A DNA stretch of 64,000 nucleotides from Neocallimastix lanati (nom. inval.) (GCA_016946835.1 JACVTC010000001.1:480501-544500); one strand, 5' to 3'. Shown: positions 35,740 through 49,900, counted from the first letter of the stretch. A program made the numbers and translations. Notes: generated from the sequence alone by a model not told the origin.

Positions 35740-38700
35740 TTTCGAAATGTAAACGGCTTAGTCAATCAGCTATATCATTAGTTTGGCCTTTATTATGTAT
35801 TCCTTTAACTTTATATTCTAATAGTCTTTCTAAATACCTTTTCCTCCGATTATCTACGACTTTCTGAGAACTTCCATTTAATATATCTTTAGAAGCCCTA
35901 TTATCCGTTAAACATATGATTGGATATTTGGTATTAATAGTGAAATAAGAGAAATGTTCTAAAATTCTTATAATTGATAATAATTCTTTATCAAACAGAG
36001 AATAATGTAATTGTGTTTTATCAAATTTGAATGAGTAAAAGCCAATAAATTTTATTAATTTATTCTTATATAACTCCGTTGTTATATTTTTGTTATTGTT
36101 TTGGCTTTATAATTTATCCATAATAGAACCTTCCCCCCTTTCGGAAGCATCGGAAACAAGTATAAATTGTTCATCGAAATTGAAAGCGGCGCGAGGAAAT
36201 GTTTCCAGAGATTTAATACAATCGTAGAAGCGGCTTTTGACCGCTTAGTAATTGAAATTTGATAAATTATCCGAAAGTGATTTTATTTTCAAAGCATAGT
36301 TAGGAATTGAAGTCGGCAAACCGGTTTAGTAGACCAAGAACTTTTTGAAGTTCATTTAAACTAGTAGGGCAAGATAAACCACTTAGTTTATTTAAGCACC
36401 ATTTTTAATTATGAAACCTAAATATTCAACCTGAGTTGGAAAAAATTGGCATTTTTCGATTTTTGAGAAAAGTTTATACCAATTTACAGTTTTCAAAACA
36501 TTCTAATTTAGAGTCACCGTAAATAACAATATCATCTAAGTAGCAGAGTACTCCATTAAATAGTTTTTCGAACAAAATATAGTTCATAAAGGATTGAAAG
36601 AATGGGGGAGTATCACTGACTCCAAAAGGCATTATATTCCATACATAGATGCCCCATTCACAAACGAAAGAGGTAGCTTCTTTAGTGTTAGGATCTGTGA
36701 TACGGATTTGATTATAAGCTGAACGAAGGTCTAAACATATAATGAACTTATATTTGCAAAGTTCATTAACTTGGTTTCTAAGATTTGGGATGCTGTTTTG
36801 AGCCACATCACTTATTTAAGGCACATAGTTGTAGACGTACCTATAAGATCCATCGTGTTTTGAAACTGGAAACATGTTTACTTCATGGGGAAGGACTGCA
36901 GGTTCAATCCATCCTTCTTGCATGCAGTTCTTAATCATTTCTTTTGTGGCAAATGAAGCGTTTTTAGAGACTTTTTTAGGTTTTGTCATAGGTAACTTTT
37001 TTAAATCTTCCTGAATTATTTGTAACTTGAAATCCCACTTTCCTCGAGGTGGTAGTCCTCTTGGGACCTTAAAAACATCTTGGTATTCCATGAGTTCTTT
37101 TGGTAATAGCTTTTTAATTAATATTTCATTATTAGAGATTGTTTTCTCATTTGTAATAGTGACTTCATTTCTGTGTAAATCTCTTTGGAGATTTAATAAT
37201 TCAGATTCGGTTTCTCCAGCTATTTGGTTAATAATATTATGGAAGGAGACTTCATAAAAATTATTTACATTCATAATTTCTTCATGTACTTCTCTCATTC
37301 TTCTGCGAAATTCTCTATTTTCTCTATTAGCAGTAGATTCAACTCTAGCTTCTTCCCATGTTGTTTCGAAATTATCCCCAATCATTCGTCTGGGGATAAT
37401 TCCAGATTATTTTCTAGAGGTTCAGGCATGTTTTCTATAGTTTCTCCTTATAACAATATATTGCTTGATTATCTTTTTCTTCAGCTAATAATTGTGTTTG
37501 CATCTGATCTTTTATGGTAGTATTTACTATTATATTATTACCAGGTTGATCTTGGTTACTTTGATAATCAGTTGGAAAGAATTCTTCTATTCGATCTATT
37601 GGAATATTGTATTTTCTTTGAGCCATTTTACCGATACTGAACATGTATTCTGGTGAATCAATGACTACAAATGGTAGATTTTTGACTACTAGGAAATGAG
37701 TATATGAAGGTACAGAACTTATAAATTCATCATTGTCCCTTTAAGTAGTTTTATCTTTAAGTCTTCAGCAGAAGGAGATCAGAGTATTTTTAGTTGCTTT
37801 AGCTTTACCAACTATAGTAAAAAACTCCTTATATGTAGCTTTACATGATAGTTTTAGGGTATCTACTAATTTTTTATTAATAAGTTTAAAGATCCTCCGG
37901 AATCTATTAGTATCAGTATACGAATAATTGGTTATTTACTTCTGCTGGCTATAACAGGATTTAAATAAGCTTCAGCATATTTGGTTATTTTTCATGGTGC
38001 GCTTATCTGTATCTTATCGATTATTTTCTGTATCTCTATAATGTCTTTGAAATACTTTGGATCTGGGTTGAACATTTCTTCAACAAAGTAGTGGGAGATT
38101 TCATTAACACATTCGATTTCACGAGTGGTTGTTTCGTTATTTTTACTTTTATGATGTCACTTAATTGTTGTTGAATAACATCCTTTATTTGATCAGTTTC
38201 TTCTATTTCTGAATCGTCTGAAGTTGAGCTAATTTAATGCTTACATTTTTATTATATTTTATTGCTTTAATTCCCTTTTTATAGTTAGTTTCCTTTCTTC
38301 TTTATCAGGTGATTAGGTGTCCTTCGATAGTGTCCAAATAATATAATCAAAATTTGAAGTCTATCTTCTTTTTGGTTCATCATCTAAATTCCTGCTAATT
38401 AATCATTTAGTTTTTCTTGTACCTACTGTGTCTTCTTGATATTTTCACGGTAGTACATATCAGTAGTTCCTCTAATTTTGTTATTATCATTCATTCTATC
38501 TTCAGGAACACTAACAATTTTTATTCTTTTTTCATGAATATTGATATCTAATTCCTTTTCTTCAAGAAGGGGTCCCATATTCATAGACCATATTTGATAA
38601 TATCCTTCTGTCATTGCTCTTTTTACTGCGACAAAATTTATTATCTCTGAATTATCTTCAACCATTTTATATAAAAAATAATTTTTAAATTTAATTTTTA

Positions 38701-38846
38701 AAATTAAAAAATATATAATTTTAATTTCAATTGAGATTTCAATTTTAATTTAATTTTTCAATTCAATATTTTATAATTAATTTTCTGACAGTTAAATATA
38801 TATTAATAACATTTAAATATTCGTTGACAATTTTTAAATAATAATT
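35740..38846 (-). mobile_element. Gypsy element J (gag-PR-RT-RNase H), broken
   Basis: A Ty3/gypsy element on the minus strand. The leader is 38666-38846. Gag begins at 38665 (MVEDNSEIINFV) and runs over about 38000-38665. Protease (LIDSGGSLNLL) is near 37880-37920. RT lies at about 36480-37050 (IEPAVLPHEVNMFPVSK, KFIICLDLRSAYNQIRI, YLDDIVIY) and RNase H at about 35750-36200 (LVSDASERGEGSIM; KGQTNDIAD). Integrase and LTRs were not found. RT is open over long stretches, so age is moderate. It is broken in roughly eight to ten places. Confidence 0.85.
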
Positions 38847-39226
38847 TAATTTTTTTCAATTATTTACATAATATATTTATTTAATATATTTATAATATTT
38901 ATGTATATTTATAATATATTATATGTTATTTCATTTTTTAATATATTTGATTTTTTTTATTAAAAAATATTATTTAATAATAAATTATATGAAATAAAAA
39001 TTAAAATAAGATATGAACTATAAATTTCTATATTCGTTTTTATCTTTAAGTCTATTATATAAAATATTTAATAATTTTTAAATAAAAATATTATTCTTTA
39101 TAAAAAATTATTTATTAAATATTAATTTTAAGTTTAATTGATTTTGATTGAATTATGTAATTTTTAGGTAAATTATTATATTTTTTAAAATTATTTTTAA
39201 CTTTAAATGTCAAGAAACAATCTGCA

Positions 39227-39283
39227 TCATTTATCAATTATAATAATAAACTTTATAAGTTTATTATTATAATTGATAAATGA
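39227..39283. repeat. Perfect 27-bp inverted repeat (hairpin)
   Basis: The arms TCATTTATCAATTATAATAA+TAAACTT and its exact reverse complement are separated by 3 bases (TAT). It stands alone in intergenic DNA between gypsy J and the adaptin gene. Confidence 0.9.
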
Positions 39284-39552
39284 TTTAACCAATAAATAAA
39301 AAAAAAAATTTATAATTGTAAAATTATAAATTAAAGTTTATTAGCACTTCATTAATGTTCCATGATTGAAAGTATCAATAATTTTTCCTAAAATAAAACA
39401 ATCTAATAATTACTACTAAAATTTAGTCCTATAATGATGTACCCAATTACCAATTATATACGTTTATACTAATACAATATAAAAAAAAAATTATTTATAT
39501 ATATGGAGTAATATAAAAGTTGATACTAAGTAAAATCAAATAAAACTTCAAT

Positions 39553-39584
<32 letters not shown>

Positions 39585-39992
39585 TAATGAAAAATATATA
39601 TAAAATGTAGTTTAATATAAAAAAATAAAATTAATGTCTATAGATAATAAAGATATAATATAAATACTAAAAGTAAAAATCAAAAACTAAAGCCATAAAC
39701 ATATGATAAGATAAAAAAAAATAATAATGAAATTTATATAATAAAACATTATAATAATATAGACTACAACAATAATAAAAAAATATTATAGGGCTAAAAC
39801 TTTATCTTAAAATAATATATATAATTTTTTTAAAAATATTAATGATTCTTTAAATTTTAAAATCAATGATAATAAAAATTTTTTGTTAACTTCATATCTT
39901 TAAATATTATTATAATAGAATAAGAGATTTTTATTTTTATTTTTATTTTTATTTATTTTTTACTATTATATTTTTTATAATTATTTTAATTT

Positions 39993-40023
<31 letters not shown>

Positions 40024-40152
40024 TTTTCTTAATAATTTTTTTTATTATTCTTTAAATTTATATAATTATTTATTTATTCATTTTTTTTTCTTCATTTAAT
40101 GATTTGTTTTAGTACTATGTATTTTATATTTTTAATATATATTTTTTTTATC

Positions 40153-40192
<40 letters not shown>

Positions 40193-40286
40193 TAAATATT
40201 AATTTTTATTATTATTATTACTTTGTATATTATAAAATGTAAATGTTAAATAAAAAAAAAAAGAAATTAATAGATGAGGATATGAT

Positions 40287-40287
<1 letters not shown>

Positions 40288-40339
<52 letters not shown>
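40288..40339 (-). other. Genomic A52 tract just after the adaptin stop
   Basis: 52 uninterrupted T on the plus strand (A on the transcribed strand), 39 bases past the adaptin stop codon. An AATAAA overlaps the stop region. The tract may lie in the 3' UTR or mark the cleavage zone. It is not a sign of retroposition, because the gene keeps 13 introns. Confidence 0.7.
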
Positions 40340-40341
<2 letters not shown>

Positions 40342-40378
40342 CTTTTAATTGCAATAAATAAAAATATATAAATTTTTA

Positions 40379-43300
40379 TTATATCAATAGTCCATCTAAA
40401 CCATTATTATTATTATTATTATTATTGCTCATATTCATACCACCAAAGGATGGTATAGATGAGGATGGTGTATTGGCGGAAGATTCAAATAATGATTTTG
40501 GTAATACATGTTGAAAGTAGTAAACACCGAGATTATTCTTAACAGCAATTTGAAGAAGAGTAGGTGGATTCATTTGTTGAACTGGACCATTAGTACCTAA
40601 TGGAAGTGTGAAATCCTTTGAACTATTTGGTGGAATAACATTTATACCTATTGGAGCTAATGGAACTAAACCATAACTTTTTATTTTATTTCATTAATTT
40701 ATCATTTTTAAAATTTGAAGATAATTAAAATTTGATATAATTATTAAAAATTTTATATTTAATAATTAAATTAATTAATAATAATTATAATAATGATAAA
40801 ATATTATAATATTTTATAATTTCAAATAATTAATATTATTAATTTTTATATCTATATAATATTTATTTTATTTATTTTAATAATACAATGATATAATTAC
40901 TTACGTATTTTTATTAAATTGAATAGCAATTTCAGATAATGGCTGGGCCGTCTTGTTACTAAAAGTTAATTCCATAAAGAATTTATTTTGACGTTTTACA
41001 AATACAGCTGAAATTTCCATACCCTTACCGTCACTAGCAGGTAACATAACAGTTTTTTGTGGTTGTAAATTTAAGTTAGCAAAGTTACTGAGACCAGCAC
41101 CTGGGCTCATAATATTGTTGGAAGTACCCATATTATTACTATTACCTAATATACTCATTAAATCATTTTGAATATTACTGTTTGATACACTTGGAGTAAC
41201 TGGTTGAGATAATCCAGTATTACCCATTGGTGGTATATCATCTAATAAATCTAAGAGATCGTTTGAGCCAGATTTTGGTGCAGCTGATGATGGTGGAGTA
41301 GCTGATTGTGGAGCTGGTGCTGAATCATCAAAGTCTAAATCTAATAAGTTTTCAACACCACCAATAGTAGTACCGGGAACACCTTCAATATCAGCATTAG
41401 CATCAGTTTCTTCAGCAGATGATCTTTATATTTTTATTGTTTTTTATTATTCATATATATAATATATTATAAAAATTTGTAAAAATTTTATATAAATATA
41501 AAAAAGTAAAACGATATATAAATATTTTATTTTGAAAATTTAAAATATTTTATAAATTTTATTATTTTAATTTTATAATATAATTAAAATTGTTTAAATT
41601 AATACATACGAAAATATTCTAGTATCACCAGTACGACCACCAAAGAGTGAAGCTGGCTTATAATAAACAGAAGCTAATGTACCAATATTATCAATTAATT
41701 CATCAAGTAATGAATCACTTATAATCTTTGTTTTTGATTCAATTGGTGGCTTTTCAGATAAAACAACAGTCTATAAAATAAATAATATAATATATATAAT
41801 GATTAATGATTATAATTATATAACTAAAATAAAAAAAATGATGACAAAAAAACAAATAAGATAAATATTCATATATATATTTCTATTTTTTTTTTAAATA
41901 TGTATACCTTGGCAGCTTGTGGATTTGTCGATAATAAACGCCAATAAATATAAGCTCTATCACGAATATCTGGATTATCACAAGATTGAGTAGCTGTTTG
42001 AAGAATTTTTTGAACAGTATCTTGAGCTTGACTTGGTTTCTTTAAAAATAATTTAACTATAGCAGTAATTAATTGTAATTGGACCATACTAGATTCTTCT
42101 TTGAAACTTTCTAAGAAGAATTCTAAAAGTTCATTAGCATTATCAATTTTTTCAGCATATTCACCAATAATCCAAATTAAAGATGCCTTAGCTTCTGGTT
42201 CATCTAAATTTTCTAAATTCTTACAAAGATCAACAATTACTCCTTCATATGAATGTGGATATTTTCTGAAAATATCCTAATGTTATCAAATATTTAACAT
42301 ATCAGTAAAATGAATAATGTTTAATTATGTTGAAAAATAATAATTTTATTTTTTTCTATTTAAAATTATATTCTGAAAAATTTATAAGCAATTAAACTAA
42401 CCTTCATGACCACAATAGCTTCTTGAAGAACATAGTTAACATGAGATGAAATTAATTCAAGTAAAACATTAACACATCGTTCAGCGGCTTCTTCAAGTTT
42501 AATAGCACATCTACCAATAGCTCGAACAGATTTTCTAACAAAATCAACATCAACTTCATTACAGTATCTTTAATTTAAATTATATATATTAATAAATTTA
42601 TAAATTATATTAAAATAGGAAAAAACAATTAAATTTAAAAATTATATGAATTAAGTCTTATTAATAGAATTTGAATTTTAAATTTTAAACATACTCTTTA
42701 AATTCAGATAATACTTGATCAACATTTTTTTCATTACAAAGTTGAATCATAACTTCGAGTTTTTCTAATTTAACATATGGAGGATCGTTGTATTTACAGA
42801 AAAAAACTCTAATTTCTTGATTTAATATATCGTTTCTTTTTTGAAGAATTAAATTAATGTTTCTTAAAGCAACATATTGGATTTCAGAATGGTCAGAAAC
42901 AAGTGTAACTTTTTTTTTTTAATTTTTTTTATTTATAAATATATATAGCATTTTAAATTTAATTTTAATATACAATATTTTTCATTATTATTATTATATA
43001 TTGTAATAAATAAATTAATATTATTTTTATTATTCATTATTATATATATATAATTAAATCAAGATTTAATACTATTAATAATTTAAAAAAAATAATAATA
43101 AATAATTGATAATTTTTAAACTTATTTTTATTATAATTACCTAATGGAGGTGTCATCTTCTTACAAATATGTTGAATAGTTTTTTCTGATGTAATATAAT
43201 TCTTATTCATATAAACCATAAAAACCTTTTGATATTTCATTTAAATTTACATTTTATTTATTGTTATGTTTTATTTCATCGTTTCCATTCCAAATAATAA

Positions 43301-45054
43301 TTTTAATTTAAATTTATTTTTATATTATCAAAATATAAATATTAAAATATAAATAAATATATATATAAAATTAATACCAAAAACTATTAAAAAAAAATAA
43401 AAAAATATTTTTTGAAATACCTTAATAGCTGAAAGAACAACACTAGCATTAGCATGTTGAAGTCTTGGAATAACACGTTCAACAATATTTTCTGCTTCTT
43501 TTTCATCAACTGGAACATAATCGGCAAGAGTAGTTAAAATACAAATTTGACCCCATCTATATACAATTATGATTAAATTAGTTATTATTTATTTAAAAAA
43601 AAAAAAATTTTTTAGTCAATACAAATAAAATATGGTTTTATTGCAATTTTATATTTAGTTGATTAATAATAATATAAAGTAGAAAATTACTCGGTTGATT
43701 CATTTAATGCAGCAAGAAGTTTAGCTAATATACTACTATTAATGTTGAAAAGACCTTTTTGAGAAGAAGAATCATTAATTTCAGTAAGAGCTGCAACTGC
43801 GTTAGCAACAACCTAATTAAATATTTGTGTTTATATATACACAATTATTTAATATTAATTTTATATTTGCTTCTTCCTCATGACTGAAATCATAATTAAA
43901 TTAATATTATTTTATTGTTTTATTGTTAACTTACAACAGGATTAGAATCCGAAATCATATCTTGAAGAGTAGAAACAAAACCATTATCAACAGTTAATTG
44001 AGGATTCAAATCGTATAATTTAGCAACACAGATTGCTGCTGTTTTTCTAACATAAGGATTATCATCCTTTTTTAAAAAATAATAAAAAATTATATATACG
44101 TTAAAATTTACTACTAATTTCTTTATTTATCATAATTTAATTAACAATTATAATTACCCTTAAACATTTTCTAAGTGGTTCACATAAATAATTTGTAATT
44201 TCTTCCACACGTAAACAACCCATTGTACGAATAGCTAATGCTCTAATTAATGGATTTGGATCGTCAGTATCCTATATTAATAATAATCATGATTTTTTGT
44301 TATTTAATATTTATCTATCATTTTATAAATGATAAAATTATATACGTTTCTTCTACTTTTTTCAAAAGTAAAATATTATTTTTTTTTAAAATTTATATAA
44401 ATATTTACTTTAACAAAAGTATTAACTGCTAAGATAACTAATTCAGGTTGTGATTTAGCATAATTAATTAAATATAAATATACTAATTTTTTCAATTCAA
44501 TATCATCAGTTTGCATATTTTTAACTACATCGGCAAATAAACTACTAACATCTTTTCCAATAGTCATATTTGCAATAACTCTCTTAACAGTATCCTTTCT
44601 ACGTTCTTTATATTCTGAATTAAGGTCGGCCCTTAATTCAAAATTTTCACCTTTGAAGGATTGTATTGTTAAATAAAATAATTAAAATTTTTTTATTGAT
44701 TATCATTATATTTTATTTATTTGGATTATTCATAATAATGATGATATTTTATAAATAACAAAAATATATTCATTATATTAAATAAATAAATTGATAAATA
44801 AATTACATAAAAAAATTATAAATTTATTTTGATGATTTAATAAATTAATAAATTCTACATTAAAACTATGTAATATACCTTTTTTTGGAGTTGCAAAGAA
44901 ATTTTGTCTTCTTAAATCTGCTAAAGCATTTTGAGTGAACTTTGTTATTGCGTCCTATTTCATATTTTTTCATGTTGAAAAATATAATAAATATAAAGTA
45001 TTTACTATATAAAATATATAAATTTTTGATTATATATTTTATATTTACCTGCAT
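40379..45054 (-). CDS. AP-1/AP-2 adaptor complex subunit beta (beta-adaptin), 14 exons
   Basis: A large subunit of the clathrin adaptor AP-1/AP-2, which links cargo membranes to clathrin at the Golgi or plasma membrane. Exons (minus strand): 45054-45049, 44954-44879, 44650-44409, 44271-44158, 44066-43935, 43812-43691, 43556-43421, 43225-43141, 42908-42695, 42567-42402, 42276-41908, 41770-41610, 41423-40905, 40676-40379. All phases agree and give 879 residues without a break. The trunk (about 1-590) carries the family blocks [58 protein letters not shown] and [15 protein letters not shown]. The hinge has clathrin-box motifs LLDLD (634-638) and LLDLL (664-668). The ear sandwich covers about 720-835 ([20 protein letters not shown]). 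The platform subdomain seen in animal and yeast relatives is missing: the protein ends in a Ser/Asn tail with eight Asn and GLDGLLI. The first exon is just ATGCAG. Which complex it serves (AP-1, AP-2 or both) cannot be told. Confidence 0.95.
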
Positions 45055-46689
45055 CTTAAAATTGTTATATTTATTTATTTTAATAAGTTAAATTAAACAA
45101 TAAAAAATTGGTATATATATATGGTCTATTTAAATTTCAAGAATAAAGAAAATAAGAACTTTTATATATATATTATAAGTAGTTAAAAAGTTTAAATTAG
45201 ATTATGTCTTTTACTCAATATTAAAGAAAATAAATAAATAAATAAAAAATAAAAAATTAATATATTTAAACATTTTATATATATATATTTTTATAACAAT
45301 TTGAATAAAATTTCAATTTTAAAGTCTTTTAAACAATAGAATATTATTATTATTTTTTTTTTGATTAAATGGATTGTTTTCATCATACTATTATGTTAAT
45401 TTTTGAATGAATAAAGTAAATAAAACATAAATACTATATATTTTTTCTTCCGGTAAATTATATTACATTTTAATTACTGCAACTGCAAATATTAGTCTTC
45501 CTATAATAAATGACTAATAATATTTAAAATTTTTTATTTTCTAATTAATTATGTTTTGTTTATTTCTTAATTCCTTCTTTTATAAATAAGAAATAAAATT
45601 AAAAAATTAAAAAATAAAATAAATAAATTAAATAAATAAATAAATAAAAATAAAAATTAATAATAATAAAAATCAATTTTTTTATTATTTTATTTCAATA
45701 ATAATAATAATAATAATATATTATTACTATTAAATTGGTTACAATAACTTTATTTAATATAATTTAATATATTAATATTAATATATTAATTATTAATTAT
45801 TAATTATTATTTATTTTTATAATAATAAAAACCAAACTTTTAATTTCCTATTTATCTTCTTTAATTTCACAATAAAAAATAATTCATATCCTATTTATCT
45901 TCTTCAATTATTTATTATTTATTATTTATTTATTATTTAATTATTTATTATTTATTATTTATTATTTATTATTCAATTATTTATTATTTTATTATTTATT
46001 ATTCAATTATTTATTATTTATTATTTATTATTTATTATTTATTATTTATTATTTATTATTCAATTATTTATTATTTATTATTTATTTATTATTTATTATT
46101 TATTATTTATTATTCAATTATTTATTTATTTATTATTTATTAATAATTATACTTTCATATAATAAAATCATCAAAAATAATTTGATCAAAAATTTAATAA
46201 AAATGAAAATTATAATTAAAGTTTTATTATTTTATATAATAAAAACTTTTTTAGAAAAAATATTCATATTTTATTTTCTATATATTTATTTATTTATTAT
46301 ATTTTATTTATTTACTTACTTATTTATTTATTAATTATTTTTTATTTATTTATTTATTAATTATTTTTTATTTATTTATTTATTATATTTTATTTATTTA
46401 CTTACTTACTTATTTATTTATTTACTTATTTATTTATTTACTTATTAATAATTTATTTATTTATTATTCCATTATTTATTATTTATTTCAATACACAATT
46501 TTTCAAATTTTTATCAAAAAATAAGCACAAATTAAATTAACTTACCACAAAATTAATGTAATATAGATTCATTAATTTTTTATAATATGATTAGTTGATT
46601 GGGAATTAAATATAAATTATAAATTATATATATAAATGGTTGACTTTTTTATTTGGAAATGAATTTTGATCAATTGAAATTACTTTTAT
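45055..46689. other. Adaptin upstream region and microsatellites
   Basis: The first few hundred bases must hold the adaptin promoter; nothing stands out. Beyond about 45590 the DNA is simple sequence: (AAAT)n at about 45600-45650, (ATTATTT)n at about 45903-46138 and (TTTA)n with TTAC variants at about 46280-46470. A short direct repeat CCTATTTATCTTCTT occurs at about 45848 and 45890. Confidence 0.75.
45903..46138. repeat. (ATTATTT)n microsatellite with CAATTATTT punctuation
   Basis: TTATTATTTATTATT units broken at intervals by TTCAATTATTT. The same punctuated array occurs at 56397-56480 next to copia L. Confidence 0.85.
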
Positions 46690-46915
46690 TAAGTCTCTCT
46701 TTTAATTAACTACAAAAAATAGATATATTATGAATACATGAGCATTACATAATTTTGATACTGGATCTAGCATGTACCACTAACTGTGGATTAAGCCACA
46801 TTATAAATTACATGAATCATAGAATACATCATAATTATAAATAATGAATAATTTAGATAATATAAATAAAATAAATATAAAATAAATAATTCAAATTAAA
46901 CTATGTATTCTAACA
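46690..46915 (-). repeat. 3' LTR of copia K (inferred)
   Basis: Starts TGTTAGAATACATAG (minus strand) after the purine tract TTTAGGAGGAA (46916-46926). The far end is uncertain, because no second copy is present. Confidence 0.5.
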
Positions 46916-46926
46916 TTCCTCCTAAA
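46916..46926 (-). promoter_or_regulatory. Polypurine tract of copia K
   Basis: TTTAGGAGGAA on the minus strand, directly before TGTTAGAA. Confidence 0.7.
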
Positions 46927-49900
46927 GTTTATATTTTTGTTACTTTACTTAAACTTTGTTATTTAAAATTTTGTAAGAATATTATTTCTAAATTTTGTCA
47001 TAGATAGTCCACTTAAATATTTGGTAAAACCATATACTAAATTTGATTGTGGTTTTACATATTTTAAATCAACAATTTTACTTTTTACTAATTCTTTTAT
47101 TTTATGGTATCTAAGATCAATATAGATTTGGATTTTAATATTTTATTTTTATAATTTTAAATTGTAGCATGGTTATCGAAATTTATTAAATTATCAGTTT
47201 TTATTTTTAATTCATTAAATATATTTTTATACCATTGACCTTCCTTAGCACATTCAATAATGGCATAATATTCGCTTTCAAAGGTAGATAAGGAATTGAA
47301 TTTTTGTAAATTAGAAAACTAACTAATGGAACCTGGACATAACTTAACTAAGATACCTGTGATGGATTTTCTTGTTTCTTTATCACCACCATAATCAGCA
47401 TCTACGTAAATTTCTAAATTATTATTTTTATTAAATTTGATTCCATAATTGAGATTACTATTTAAATATTTCATTATGCGCTTGACATTTTCCCAATCTT
47501 CAAAATTTGGATTTTTAGTTTTTCTAGATGCATTTGTAACCACAAATCGAATATCGGGTCTCGTACTAATGGCTAAGTATAGTAAAATTCCGATTGCATA
47601 CTTATGTTTTGTTGAATTGAATGATTTATTTCTTAAATTTTTACTAAAAATTAGTTGAAGAGTAGATATTGGTTTACAATATTAAATCTATTTAAAATAT
47701 CATCCAAATATTTCTTTTGGTGTAGTGGATATCTATCATTATATTTTTCAAATTTTATACCTATAATGTAACTTACATAACCTAAATCAGTTAATTTAAA
47801 ATTTTACTTAATAATTCCTTTGTATTTATATTACCTTTTCTTTACCTGTTAATAAGATATCATCAACATATACTCCCAGTATACACAAAATTTCACCTTC
47901 TTTATTTGATTTTGTATACACACATAGGTCGCTTATTAAACGTTAAATTTTAATTTTAATAAAGTATTGCTTAATTTATCATTCCAAGCACGTCCACTTT
48001 GTCTTAAACCAGAATGCTTTGTTTAACTTCCAATATCCATTTTTATTTTTGTTATAACCTTCTGGTATATTGATATAGATTCTTTCATTTAAATCTGCAT
48101 TTAAATAAGCTGTTTTTATATCTAGTTGGTGAATGTTGTAATTTTGTTGAGGGGCTATTGATGTAATGATTCTTAAAGATTATTGGTTTATTGTAAGAGA
48201 TTACGATTCTTGAAAATTTATTCCTTCCTTTTGGGTAAAACCACTCGCAACAAGACGTGCTTTTCTTTTGAAAATGTTTCCATTTAAATCGTATTTGTAT
48301 TTAAATATCCATTTCGGTGATATTATATTAGTTCCCTTTGAAATATTTTTAATATTTGCATACATTTAATTCCTCCACATTTTTTAACTCATCTTTTACT
48401 GTTTCGAGTCATTTATTTTTATCTAGTTCGTTAAAAATATCTTGAAAACTTAAAGGTTCTTTTAAAAAAAGTTCAATAGAATCTGAGTTGGGAAAATTAT
48501 CTTTATTACTTGTATCCTTTGAAGTATTATTAATTGAAGGTATGTCTTCATTAAATAAAAATTCTTTATTACTCGTTTTTATTTTCTTTAAATTTCCTCC
48601 TTTATGTTTATATTTATATTTCTTGCCGACATATGTTTTTTGGGGAGGTTTTTCTAATTTAAATGATTTAATTTCTGATTTTGAGTTTTCTTTATTGTTT
48701 AAGCTAGTACTCTCTTTATCTTTATCAATATTTGATTCTTTCTTTTCATTTATCATATCTGATTTTACCTTATTTTTATTTAAATTAGTATTTTCATTTA
48801 AATTTTCTTTGTTTGTAATCTCATTATTTAGAGAAATAGAATCATTATCATCAATTTCTGTTTCAGACCAATAAGATTCATTTTCTAAGAATTCTTTACT
48901 TATGTGTTTACCTTTTCTTTTAGATATTCTTACATATTTTTTATTTTCTCTTGTTCAGTTTGTTGATTAGTACATATTTATAGTTTTTGTTTATTATATT
49001 TTTTTTTATTTATTTATATTTTTATTTCCATTCATTTTCTGTTTAGGTTGAAATATTTTATTTTCATACTTATTTGTAATTTCAATAATATTTTTAGTAT
49101 TCTCATTTTTATTGCTTTCTTCCTGGTTATTAATATCTTTTTCAATTTTCATTTGTTTATTTTCATTAAGTAATTCCCTTTTGTTTACTTTTGAATTTAA
49201 ATTTAAATTTGAATTTACAGTTTTTTTATTTAAATTTAAATTTTTATTTATTTTTAAATTCATATTTTCATTAATTTGATTTTGTTCTTCTTTTTGTAAA
49301 TTTGAAGAACTAGCTATATTTTTGTTATTGTTTTCAGCATTTTCATCATTTAATGCTGTATACTTACTTATAGCTTCCTGTAAAATTTTAATTTCAATTT
49401 CTTTTGAATTTAATTAAAAATTATTTTGATTATTTTCAAAATTATTTATTTTGTGAATTTAGTAATATGTTATTATATTGTTCTAAAATTGAATTATTAT
49501 TGTTGAAATTATTAATATTATTTAAATTCTTTATTTGTTCATTGTTATTTTCAATATTTAATGATTTTCCTAATCAGAGTTAATTATTTTAGAACTATCA
49601 TTTATATTATAATTTAAATTATTATTAGAATTAATTAAATTACTATTTAAGTTATTAATTAAATTATTATTTAAATTATTAGAATCATTTACGAAAGAAG
49701 AGTTATCTATTTCATTTTTAGAATTTAAATCATATTTTGAAGAATTATTATAATTATTATAATTTCAAAAATTGTTATTAATGTGTGAATTTAAAATGAT
49801 TATGAGTAAAAATATTTAAAAGTAAATTTAAATAATTATAACAGTTAAAAGTGTTGTAAATATTATATAGATAATTTATATTAAAATATTTATATTGATT

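Larger units (their letters stand above)
38847..40378. other. AT-rich intergenic region 3' of the adaptin gene
   Basis: No frame. Contains a perfect hairpin (39227-39283), an A28 run (39557-39584), several T runs (about 40160-40185) and T52 (40288-40339). The minus-strand adaptin transcript must end within the first few hundred bases below 40379. Confidence 0.7.

Noticed and set aside
40379-45054. Processed pseudogene interpretation because of the A52 tract
   Set aside because: Thirteen introns with intact splice sites and no break in 879 codons rule out a retrocopy.
48488-48874. Plus-strand 128-codon Leu/Phe/Ser-rich frame
   Set aside because: Antisense of copia K's Asn/Lys linker; composition is fully explained by that.
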